Of a stretch of 21,539 nucleotides of DNA, positions 1 to 8,252 are shown piece after piece. The translations under genes were made by a program, and so were the position numbers. Location of the stretch: the NCBI GenBank assembly GCA_033557675.1, contig JAWQRM010000551.1:1-21539 (forward strand), in the 5' to 3' direction. The stretch comes from Coptodactyla brooksi (taxonomy: Eukaryota; Arthropoda; Insecta; Coleoptera; Scarabaeidae). The stretch's first letter is position 1, and each line of letters begins with the position of its first letter. The notes under the pieces were generated by a model. It searched no databases and was not told the origin of the DNA. It saw only the letters and a list, made by a program, of their open reading frames with translations.

Positions 1-329
1 GTGTGATATACTCTGCCGCAGTGCGAATGGCGACCAATTCCGCCTGTAGGACAGTAGTAAACCTGCCCAATGGTAGGAACTGCCGGAGTCGAGGATCATA
101 AGAGAAGACCCCCGCCCCTGCACCGTTCTTTCTTTTGGATCCATCTGTGTAGATCTTGATGTTACCTGTACAGTTTACAGTATCATCACCAATATTGGTG
201 TTGTTACCTCCAGTTATATTCAGTTTTCTATGGAGAGCAGTATTGGAAGGTGAGATATAATATAGGTGTGAACCACAATCGTTGGTCGCAGTGGAGGGCT
301 GTATAAGCCCACTCACGTTCAAAGGTAAG
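1..329 (-). mobile_element. LINE (non-LTR retrotransposon) RNase H domain, partial
   Basis: Read on the minus strand from about 320 down to the window edge, one frame stays open for roughly 100 codons. It contains the RNase H1 signature IKIYTDGSK followed by GAGAGVF, LGRFTTVLQAEL and AIRTAAEYI. The D of YTDGS and the E of QAEL are the first two RNase H carboxylates. This domain lies C-terminal to the reverse transcriptase in I/R1-type LINEs and removes the RNA strand from the cDNA hybrid. The reverse transcriptase itself is absent: the frame hits stops and a CCTAA-rich run at about 330, so the copy is truncated on its 5' side. It continues past the left edge, so its 3' end is unseen. The clade cannot be fixed from this domain alone. 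Confidence 0.85.
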
Positions 330-354
330 CTAACCTAACCTAACTTAATCTAAC
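330..354. repeat. short CCTAA (TTAGG-type) run at a LINE junction
   Basis: The stretch reads CTAACCTAACCTAAC followed by TTAATCTAAC, which is two perfect and several degenerate units of the insect telomere motif TTAGG on the minus strand. It lies exactly between the LINE fragment and the truncated Harbinger exon. It may be a target-like sequence, a tail or filler added during insertion. At this length it is not a telomere. Confidence 0.6.
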
Positions 355-1751
355 TATGCTGTTGGTGTGCTTATAGTTGTAATAAAAACTTCCCGCTTCT
401 GGTGGAGCTTTATTCACAACATGCTTTCCAGCCATAGCTCCACAACACCCGGAAAAATTCCATTTTCTATGAAATCTGTGTACTATTTCTTTCTACTCGT
501 CAGGGTTTCTGGGCACCTAGAATAAATAAATTAGTAGTTTATTAGGTAATATAAATGTTTTCCTGTTTCATATGTTTAAATACATCTTCTTTTCAGGAAC
601 ACAGCAATGAAAACTAGAATGCGGTTTTCTAGAATGTAGTGCCTCAGAATTCGCAGACTATTTCTTTGGAGCAGGAGGGATTCCACACTTTACCTAATAC
701 TGCTGAACGTAAAAGAAAATTGAGAGAATTTAATTTGTTTCTCGACAAAACAAACGACGTGAGCAAATTAGTTAACGATCCCATATCGACTAATAATCAA
801 TTCGATATCTTTGCCAAAGCATTGGAGCAGAACTGAAATCTATGCCGTTACAATTTGTATTGAAAGCTCAACAACTTGTACAAAATTGTCTTTCACAAGT
901 ACGTTTTGAACAGTTAATGGTTAACAGAAGAGTCTCAGCAACTCATGTTGCTTTTTCATCACCATTAACAAACTCCTACACTCTGTTTCCTTCCCTAGAA
1001 AATGTATATATGTTGTCTACTTTTCCATCAACAATCTCACATACTCTATCTCTTTCCCCAATACCTCTTGACACAGGTTTTCCACCTCCAACAACTAACC
1101 AGGTACCATTTCCTTCCTTGAATACTTTGTCATATTCTGGGTCATCACAAAACATTCCAATATATGTTGCACCACCAGATATACAAGACAATCAAGACAA
1201 GTTTATTGAAGATGAAATTGCTTTGTCATCAATTACAGATAAGGATTTACTAATTAATAATAATTAATATTAATTACATATAGATAGAAATTTTCTTGTA
1301 AATTACTATTTTTACACCAACAAATATGAATAACAAATACTGAAATATTAGACAACTTTAGTTTTATTGCCTGTATCAAATCTTTCAGAGCTGTGCTTAT
1401 AGATCCACATACTTATGGAATCATTGGACATATGCTAGCTTTAGATTCTCTAAAGAAATGTCGAGGACATCGAATATTGTTTCCTGTTATGACCATGCAT
1501 AGTATAATGTGCAACTGTAACTTTGGTGCTAATGTATGTCACATGACAGTATCTAATTCTTCTATCATAGGTCCAACTATATGAAGTAAATCATTAAATA
1601 ATTCTTCTGACATCCATAAGGCATGAAAATATTCTCGTTGGTCTTCTTGAGCTAGGTCTTCAAAAAGAAGTGTATTTGCACCAAAAGTATGTCCCCTGCT
1701 TATTTCCGCTCTTATTGTCGTTTAAAGCTTCTTCCTCGTCTTGTAGATCTT
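352..1751 (-). pseudogene. PIF/Harbinger transposase pseudogene, two exons, truncated
   Basis: Exon 1 (about 1751 to 1371, minus) encodes the N-terminal half of a HARBI1-type transposase: FGANTLLFEDLAQEDQREYF, then WMSEELFNDLLHIVGPMIEE, and CGSISTALKDLIQ at its end. It has two in-frame stops and one frameshift near its start. Exon 2 (516 to 352) follows in frame and reads VPRNPDE, a TAG at 495-493 where the family has Trp, then KEIVHRFHRKWNFSGCCGAM and GSFYYNYKHTNSIV. The family motif GAIDGKH, which carries the first catalytic Asp, is AMAGKH here, so the Asp has become Ala. An acceptor (TTATTCTAG) precedes exon 2 and another (TATATGTAG) precedes exon 1. The intron would begin with GC rather than GT at 1370. 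The second and third catalytic residues are gone, cut off at the CCTAA run. The gene is dead. Confidence 0.8.
597..1267 (+). pseudogene. BESS-domain protein, last exon, frameshifted
   Basis: A polypyrimidine tract and AG (CTTCTTTTCAG, ending at 596) precede an open stretch that runs from a stop at 632 to 836 and then, one base out of frame, from 842 to the TAA at 1267. Across the shift the protein reads NNQFDIFAKALEQ, then SMPLQFVLKAQQLVQNCLSQ and VRFEQL. This has the shape of a BESS domain, the C-terminal protein-interaction helix pair of MADF-BESS factors. Before it is a charged segment (AERKRKLREFNLFLDKTNDV) and after it a Ser/Thr/Pro-rich tail. A single-base deletion near 833-840 explains the frame change. 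The whole exon lies inside the intron of the opposite-strand Harbinger transposase, so it is probably that element's accessory DNA-binding protein. The MADF part is not present here. Confidence 0.6.
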
Positions 1752-1909
1752 CTACATATAACTATTTTTAAAATAATGTGCATAAAAGCATTAATAACTT
1801 TAATAAGCACTTGTTTTCCATTCATCTTAATGGCTAAACTGTTACTAAACTAAATTATTTTTTAAAAGTATATACAAATTTACTTTCCACATTTGGAAGA
1901 TACCATCAC
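1737..1909 (+). repeat. direct repeat, copy 1 (pairs with 2067-2180)
   Basis: Starting at CGTCTTGTAGAT and ending near TTTCCACATTTGGA, this stretch matches 2067-2180 closely, apart from an extra 50-60 bases in the middle of copy 1. It covers the start of Harbinger exon 1 on the minus strand and the intron upstream of it, including the acceptor. The repeat is therefore Harbinger-derived, not independent. Confidence 0.75.
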
Positions 1910-2066
1910 TAAATCGATTTAGTTACCATTTATCATTGTAACTAAATGTTGTCCTCATGTAAACAGGCCGTAAGGTCCGCCGCAAATTGAGTACAGTCCA
2001 TGGCCAGTACATGCGAAGCACACGTGGGTGTAAATTTGTAAAAGCTTCTTCATTTTATCAACATAT

Positions 2067-2180
2067 CGTCTTGTAGATTTTCTACATATAACTATTCATC
2101 TTAATGGCTAAACTGTTATTAAACTACATTATTTACTAAAAATTACTTACAAATTTACTTTCCACATTTGGACAACACCA
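2067..2180 (+). repeat. direct repeat, copy 2 (pairs with 1737-1909)
   Basis: This is the shorter copy of the repeat, sharing CATCTTAATGGCTAAACTGTT and CAAATTTACTTTCCACATTTGG with copy 1. No transposase exon is readable next to it. The bases between the copies (about 1910-2066) contain a locally GC-richer patch (1965-2035) that I do not recognise. Bases 2180-2244 are AT-rich with no visible gene. Confidence 0.75.
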
Positions 2181-2244
2181 TTTTAGTAATGGTTTTAGTT
2201 TACATATTATATATTTTATATAATACGTAATATTATATCACAAC

Positions 2245-3240
2245 TTAATATTGCCCCCTTTCATCTGCTCTGCGTTGCCACTCAACAGATCCTTGTACAC
2301 TATTAAAACAAAGATTGAACTTGTCTCGAATTAGAAAAGCATTAGAGCATCTTGTTCGATTTTGTGGTAAGGGGCAAAATTATTTTCAACCGAACTGGCA
2401 ATGAGTTCTTCATCTTCCTGCCCCTCTTTTGTTCGTGATATACTTTTTGTTCTTCAATAATTGTGGAGTACGGCTGTGGCCAGGACAACTTTGTCTATGG
2501 TCTTCGACTTGTACTCAAAAGCTCTTTCATAACGCCAAAATCTAGCCGCAAATATTCCAAATGCGCTGTCTATGATTTGACAGTCACGTCATAATCTGTG
2601 GTTGAAAACCTTATTCTTACCTTATTCTCTAAGTTGTTTGCAACTCTAACTTTAAGATAAGGAAGCAGTAAATTTTCCATAAGTGAAAATGCTTCATCCT
2701 CGACGAATCCATAGGGTTTCTTCAGTTTGGCCAGAAAAAGCTTTGGGTAATGGCAGATTAAGAGATTTTGTTTGAATTTTTTGTCCTAAAGTGGAATTAT
2801 CAAAAATGTTGCCATTGCTAAATTTACCCACACTCCCAACATCTACAGAAATGAAACGATAATGTGCGTCTATAGCTGCCATTAATACTACGGAACAAAA
2901 ATGTTTGTAGTTACAAAATAAAGAACCACTATGTAGCTGTTTTTGGACAGAGACATGCTTCTCATCTTTTGCTCTGACACAGTTGTCCAACTGCTACTTC
3001 CTCTCAAAACCTAATACAACGCTTTCCCGCATTTCCACTGTTAGTATTGGCATGAACAGCGGTTGCAACCAGAGCAATATTGCATTGCACACTTGGCAAA
3101 CAATGTTGGATACTGTTCTTTCTCCCATTCTGTAGCTCAACGCTATAGTTTTGAACATATCCTCCGTTGCCAAATATTTAAAGAAAAGGAAACAAAGCAG
3201 TTTTAGAATATATTTTCATTATCTCGTCACAATCTATTAT
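2245..3240 (-). pseudogene. PIF/Harbinger transposase, second copy, frameshifted
   Basis: On the minus strand the order of conserved blocks is FKYLATEDMFKTIALSYRMG, ERTVSNIVCQVCNAI, AKDEKHVSV, GSLFCNYKHFCSVVLMAAID, HYRFISVDVGSVG, VEDEAFSLMENLLLPYLKV, SAFGIFAARFWRYERAFEYK, SKTIDKVVLATAVLHNY, then SVEWQRRADERGQY and a stop at 2247-2245. This is nearly all of a DDE_Tnp_4/HARBI1 transposase, which cuts and pastes the element as a nuclease. All three carboxylates appear to be kept: Asp in AKDEKH (family GAIDGKH), Asp in SVDVGS and Glu in DEAFSL. At least one stop and several frameshifts break the frame; the longest intact piece is 2990-2694. The N-terminal part upstream of 3240 is not readable. 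It is divergent from, and close to, the MADF-BESS gene at 3427. Confidence 0.85.
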
Positions 3241-3426
3241 TACAAGTTGGAAACACTTTACGATTTGTCCTGGTGATATTTCTATCTAGGAATGGTTCTG
3301 ATTACATTATCATGATTTGCTGAAGCTAAACATTAGGCGTCACCAGGACATGTAGTATTGTCTTCCCAAACATGTATTTCTGTTATCCTTGCGTATTTTG
3401 ATGCCAACATGTATTTTGGATTGTAG

Positions 3427-4085
3427 GTAAAGCTGTTAAAGAGCACTGGGAGAAACTCCGAGTGTCATTGGTGAGGCACTATGAAGACAGAAGAAGGAAA
3501 AGTGGGAAGCGGCACACAATCCAAAACCATGAAGTTTTCAAAAATAAATGGAATTTTTGATTCCCTTCATGGCAAACAGATTTAGACAGACGAATTTACA
3601 GGAGTCACCAAACAATGACACTCCTCCAATGGACATAGCCGAAGATATCGACAACACAGGTGCAGGATACCAATCTCAGCCTGTCGATATAAATTCAGTG
3701 ACAAGTCACCCTGTCGAAAAACAGATTTCTTCAAAAAAGGTTTCAAATCGAACTGAACAGTTGCTGCAACGGTTTTTACAAACCTCTGAAAGGAGAGCTA
3801 AAAGTTGCGACGAAATAAGCATAAATAATAAGCGTTGTTAAACAAAATGACGCGTTGTATCAGTTTTACCTGTCAATGTACAATTCAACAAAAGCTCTAC
3901 CAAGAAAATACCAATGCCAAGTCCGTCAACTTTATAAAGCTTTTGTGCAAGCAGAAGAACAGCATGAAAGTAACACGTCACGTGATGCACAACAAACAGT
4001 TTCTACGCCTCCTGCAGTTATACATCCTCCAGCAGAGAACTTGCCAAAAAAAACAGATACCTTCGATTCACTTCACTCTGTATAA
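3427..4085 (+). pseudogene. MADF-BESS protein, Harbinger accessory gene, frameshifted
   Basis: After a likely splice acceptor (GATTGTAG, ending at 3426) the frame reads KAVKEHWEKLRVSLVRHYED and RRRKSGKRHTIQNHEVFKNK, which is the second half of a MADF (Myb/SANT-like) DNA-binding domain. A frameshift near 3545 moves to the frame WNFLIPFM and on through an acidic, polar linker (PPMDIAEDIDNTGAG). A second shift near 3840 leads to NDALYQFYLSMYNSTKALPR and KYQCQVRQLYKAF, a typical BESS domain, and a stop at 4085. MADF-BESS proteins commonly accompany Harbinger transposases in insects and are thought to bring the transposase to element ends. The head-to-head layout with the transposase at 2245-3240 fits a two-gene autonomous Harbinger unit. 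The first MADF helices are missing, either in an upstream exon or lost. Confidence 0.75.
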
Positions 4086-4671
4086 AGTAAATTGACTGGT
4101 CGACACACATTTCGCTAAACATGTCAACATTTTTAGGAGTGATGATAGATATTGTATACCATTGCTCCTGACGATACGTAGCAAATTTTCTGAGCATTGT
4201 TGCTAACATGGTTAGCGAACAGTGCGTCGAGCAATTAGTTTACAGATTTCATTCAGTGGTGACAATTACTTCACTTTTGCCCTCTATTATACAGGGTGTA
4301 GCAAAAAGGTATGGTCAAACTTTCAGGAAACATTTCTCACACACACAGGAAGAAAATATGTTATATCGACATGTGTAAACACTTTATTTCCATGTTAGAA
4401 CTCATTTTATACGTCTTTTTATAATCACATTAATCATTAACATTTGTTGCATGAAATGTTTAAAATACCCTATAGGTTGCTTCCTTAGAATGTACTATAG
4501 TTCCTAGGTTCACCACCAGTGTTTTTTTGTTCCTATTGAACAAAGGAAATGTCGACGTGTGACTCACTTCATTGCTTGTGTTGACATGCGACTAACTTTA
4601 TTGCTTTAGCATCAAGAACGTAGCATCAACTGTTTAGTGTTCATCACGAACTTGATTTCCGGTACAGTGTA

Positions 4672-5425
4672 ATGGAATTTTCAAATGCAGCGTTGGCAGA
4701 TGTCCATTTGATGCATGGATTAGCATATGGTAATACCCGCAACATTTGAATAGGGGGAGATTTCCAGAACGAAGGTGCCCCAACAGGAAGGCGTGTGAAG
4801 CAATTGATCGTCGTTTTAGGGAGCATGGAACATTTAAGCCTAGTACTCACAACTGGGGAAGGCCTAGAACGATGAGGATAGCTGAACTGGAGGAGGAAAT
4901 TCTTCGTGAAGTTGAGGACAACCCTAGCATCAGCTTAAGACAGGTAGCTGCTACAAGAGGTAATGTTGACCACATGACTCTGGAGAGTGCTACATGAGAA
5001 CCAGCTGTATCCATACCATATACAGATGGTGCAGACACTAAGCGTGTGTAGACACTATCAGCAGCTGATTTTCCTCCACGGAATTGTCCTAACAATTGAT
5101 CCTAACAGAATTGTGCAATCACGTCATCAACAAAGATTTTCAGTCAACATTTGGGCTGGAATTGTTGCTGATGTTTTAATAGGGCCTAGTTTTAGCTTGA
5201 TGATAGTGTTCTTCCATGCAGGGTCAACGGACCATGTTACCATGCTTTCTTATGGAATACTCTACCTGTTCTACTAGAACATATGCCTTTACAAATGCGA
5301 CAAAACATGTACTTCATGCACGATGGAGCTTCTCTTCATTTCAGTCTTAATGTTTGTAGGCTTCTAAATAACAGATTCCGTGACATATGGATAGGTGGAG
5401 GTGGATCAATTTCCCACCTCCAGAC
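4672..5425 (+). pseudogene. DUF4817 / Tc1-IS630-type transposase, degraded
   Basis: From ATG at 4672 the protein starts MEFSNAALADVHLMHGLAYG, shifts frame near 4746 to RFPERRCPNRKACEAIDRRF and REHGTF, then GRPRTMRIAELEEEILREVE and NPSISLRQVAATRGNV. This is the N-terminal helix-turn-helix region. Further frames give LHENQLYPYHIQMVQTL, RHQQRFSVNIWAGIVADVLI and MYFMHDGASLHFSLNV, then NNRFRDIWIGGGGSIS. The segment holding the first catalytic Asp (family FTDEA) is deleted near 5080-5100. The second Asp lies in MHDGA. The third acidic residue (family PPRSPDL) would fall where the LINE begins at about 5425-5430. The gene has many frameshifts and cannot make a working transposase. Confidence 0.8.
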
Positions 5426-5429
5426 CATT

Positions 5430-6900
5430 TCAGAGTCTGCCCTAGGAGGCAGACCCTGTTAGCTGCTACCTGTCTAGACGGACGCGGAAGTTTAAACGGC
5501 CTTCTTTTAATCTTGATGTAGACATTATCTACAGTTGCGAAGAGGTCGTTGTTATGCGGAATGTCCGGGTAGCGAATACCCATTGTTCGCCTTAGTAGCT
5601 TCCTGTCAGCTGTATCGAGCCTCTCTTCCTGCATTCTATCGAGCGGCCACGTAGAAGATCTGTACAGCAGTAAGGGACGGTCTGCACTCAGGTATACCTG
5701 CAGTTTGATGTGACAGGAAACAGCGCTTCTCCAAAGGACCTTGTTCAAGGTGCTGAAGGGTGTGTTGGCTGCGGCGATGCGGGAGTCAACGAATCCGACT
5801 GGGTGACGGGTTACACTCTGACTGTAAACTGCTGCATAAGGTCCTTCGGGACGGACATGCTTGCGCATTTGTCTGGTTTGAGGACGAGCCCGTATGCAGC
5901 TGCGTAGCAGGTCAGCGCGTCTACGGCCTTCTGTAGCTCCAGCAGGTCTGTTCTTATGAGGAAGACGTCATCAGCGTAATCAATGTTCATCATCCTCCTC
6001 CCACTCGGGTGTAGCCTTATGCCAGCCGGAACCTCCTCAAAGACTCTTCTCAGCAAATCATCCATGATAAAGTTGAAGAGCAGTGGACCACAGACCGATC
6101 CTTGGCGTACTCCGGTGGCGGCCATGAACATGCCTGATGCGCCAGCAGGAGAGCGAACCTATGCTGTTATACGGCTGTAGAGGTCCTGAAGTATCTCAAC
6201 AAGGTGCTCACTGCATCCGCGCGGACTGCATCGAAGAGGCGCCTTCCGCGCAAGGAACACGATGTGTAGCAGCTTCTTTTTTGAAGCGTGGACCTCCATG
6301 ACTCTGCGCATTGTGAGAATGGCATTGAGTGAATCCCTGCTGTTCGTCACGTGTAGTTTCCTCGCGGCATGCAATGATCCCATTAAGGATCAATCTCTCG
6401 ACGACCTTGTAGACGACTCGGATAAGGAAGATACCGCGGTAGTTCTCTGGCAGGGTTTTGTCCTTCTTCCACAGCGGGACGATGAGCGCGCCTCTCCACG
6501 AGTCGGGGATCTCCTTGGTTATCCAAATGTCGGCGATGATTTTGTGGAGATCCCGTACAGTGCACTTGGGTAGCGACTTGAGCATCTCGGCGGTGATGTC
6601 GTCATCTCCTGCGGCCTTCCCATTAGCGGGTGCTCGGATGCAGTTCGCCACTTTACCTTGAGTAGGCGGGTTTGTGGAACAGGTGTAATTGGGACCCCGG
6701 AAGTGTGCTAACGGGGATACACTCGGACTGGGTTGGTTGAGTAGCCCAGAAAAATACATAGACCAAACGCAAGACGCTGCAGCTCCAGTGATGAGACCAC
6801 TTCCACTTCTGACAGCATGCGAAGTGACCCTTCTCCCAGTGTATTGGTTGAGCAGAAAGTAAGCCGTTCTGCTGTCCTGCCTTCCCCAGGCATCTTCAAT
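5430..6900 (-). mobile_element. RTE-like LINE reverse transcriptase fragment inserted in the DUF4817 element
   Basis: The minus strand encodes reverse-transcriptase blocks in order: NGKAAGDDDITAEMLKSLPK, WRGALIVPLWKKDKTLPENY then RG, DEQQGF, FDAVRADAV, VEILQDLYSRITA, MAATGVRQGSVCGPLLFNFI, MNIDYADDVFLIRTDLLELQ, and downstream LYRSSTWPLDRMQEERLDTA with RKLLRRTMGIRYP. YADD is the catalytic Asp pair of RT. The C-terminal LY.S.TWPL..dRL block is typical of RTE/BovB-like LINEs. Frameshifts fall near 6380-6210, 6140 and 5850. The 5' endonuclease domain is missing, so this is a 5'-truncated copy. Its GC content is clearly higher than that of its neighbours. The 5' boundary is uncertain (6760-6970) and no poly(A) tail is visible at the left junction. 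Confidence 0.82.
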
Positions 6901-7124
6901 TTCTTGGCTCCTGTGAGTGCACTCTTTCTCCTATTTCTTCCCCTGTTCTTTAAGAAACTGTCTCATGTAATGCTGGTATGAGCTCTAACATTGAAATAAA
7001 ATAAAAAAACACCCTGCCACAATTGAGAAAGTGAGAGGCGTAACAAAATTAATTTATTGTTAAATAACAGGAAAAGGAATATTCATTAATGTGAAATGGT
7101 ATTAAATTATACTATTGTTAATTA

Positions 7125-8252
7125 AGAACGCCTATGTTTGAAAGGTCAAGATCTGGTTACTGTTTAGAGACACACACAAAAATATTACACTACGATAAAG
7201 AAATTCTTAGAACAAAAATCTGCGTTTGATTATGTAGGACTTGGACATTTCCAAAAGCCCTGTATCATAGAAAAGAGAGCAAGAGCTACCTTATTGAAAT
7301 TATGGGAAGAAGTTGACGCGAAGGATTCTCCATTAGATTTCGAAACTGAAGATGAAATAAACTGTAAGAGTAAAAGATCTGAAGATTTTCCTATCGAACA
7401 AGAAGATTTGCATGCTGAACAAAGTGGAGAGGAAAATAATAATCAAAACGACAGACCTATACCCTATAAGTAGAAATAGGGTAACAAAGTAGCGAAAAAT
7501 TGTTTGTATTGGTCGGTAAAAACGCCCTGAAAATATTGTAACTTGTTTACCTGGCATGAAAGACGAGGTAAAACATGCTAAAACAGTTTAGGATTGTTGG
7601 AAATTGCTCTCCATGAATCAATGATCAATGCAATGCTTCATGATAGCGTAAAATACATAAATACGAAGGTTCTTGAGAAAAACGCAAATAGTCTGGACAA
7701 ACATATGTATGAACAAAGATATTACGGTTATGGAATTACATGCTGTTATTGGACTTGGCACATGATGATGGAATGATGGAACAGGTGTAGACGTATTTTC
7801 TGCTACAATACCTTTCAAAAGATTTCAAATTCTTTTGGCATGCCTTCATTTTGATGATCCTAAAAGTAGAAATGAGAGGTGGGGTATAGAAAAATTAGCT
7901 CCTATTAGGGCAATTCAGGGCGGATCCAGGAACAGTAACCAATGGCCGCTAACTTTGTTTTATGGACTTTTAAATAGTTCTGGAATAAATTCTATGGTTA
8001 TTCATAAATCAAGTTGTCCTGATTCTAATCAACCCAGCCATATATTATTTGAAAGTAGTAGGATCAGCACTTATTGATGAGCACTTGAAAATTCGTCAAA
8101 ACGTTCCGATGCCGTGACGGAGAATTAAAAGATTAATTGATAAGGTAACAGGAGCCGTTAACAGGTAGGCCGCTACTACAGCCACAAGAACGCTAAAATC
8201 AAAAGGGCTGATGCTGCATTTGCCCTCGAAATTCAGATAAAATGTCATTTTA
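7125..8252 (+). pseudogene. piggyBac-like transposase with the catalytic core deleted
   Basis: The N-terminus reads FLEQKSAFDYVGLGHFQKPC and an acidic linker. Out of frame follow EVKHAKTV, LLHESMINAMLHDSVKYI and, intact from about 7775, GTGVDVFSATIPFKRFQILL, CLHFDDPKSRNERWGIEKL and APIRAI. The sequence then jumps directly to NSNQWPLTLFYGLLNSSGIN, the family's post-catalytic block. In piggyBac the central domain with the three catalytic Asp lies between these blocks, so it has been deleted cleanly and in frame at about 7917. Later frames give VVGSALIDEHLKIRQNV and the first half of the C-terminal cysteine cluster, CCICPRNSDKM (8211-8243), where a mariner interrupts it. The remaining cysteines resume at 9121. 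The TTAA and terminal repeats of the element were not identified with confidence. Confidence 0.8.

Larger units (their letters stand above)
4292..7016 (+). mobile_element. IS630/Tc1-type DNA transposon of the DUF4817 group, split by a LINE
   Basis: The left end follows a TA at 4290-4291 and begins CAGGGTGTAGCAAAAAGG. Within the first 120 bases comes TTTCCATGTTAGAACTCAT. The right end carries the inverted form ATGAGCTCTAACATTGAAAT (about 6978-6998) and then ACACCCTG at about 7009-7016. The two ends are therefore inverted copies, and everything between 4292 and 7016 is one element plus its insertion. The right end is shortened and lacks a clean TA after it. The leading noncoding part (4292-4671) is typical of this very widespread insect repeat, as far as I recall it. 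Confidence 0.75.

Noticed and set aside
330..354. A telomere or telomeric array
   Set aside because: There are only about five mostly degenerate units with unrelated sequence on both sides.
976..1191. Minus-strand 71-codon frame
   Set aside because: It is antisense to the BESS exon tail and has no motif.
1393..1584. Plus-strand 63-codon frame
   Set aside because: It is antisense to Harbinger exon 1, which carries the family's blocks.
5710..6661. Plus-strand open frames across 5710-6661
   Set aside because: They lie opposite the RTE-like reverse transcriptase, whose motifs are clear on the minus strand. The plus frames show no motif and exist because the region is GC-richer.
7333..7557. Minus-strand hydrophobic frame that could pass for a membrane protein
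   Set aside because: It is antisense to the acidic linker of the piggyBac N-terminus; Glu/Lys codons read backwards give Phe/Leu/Ser.
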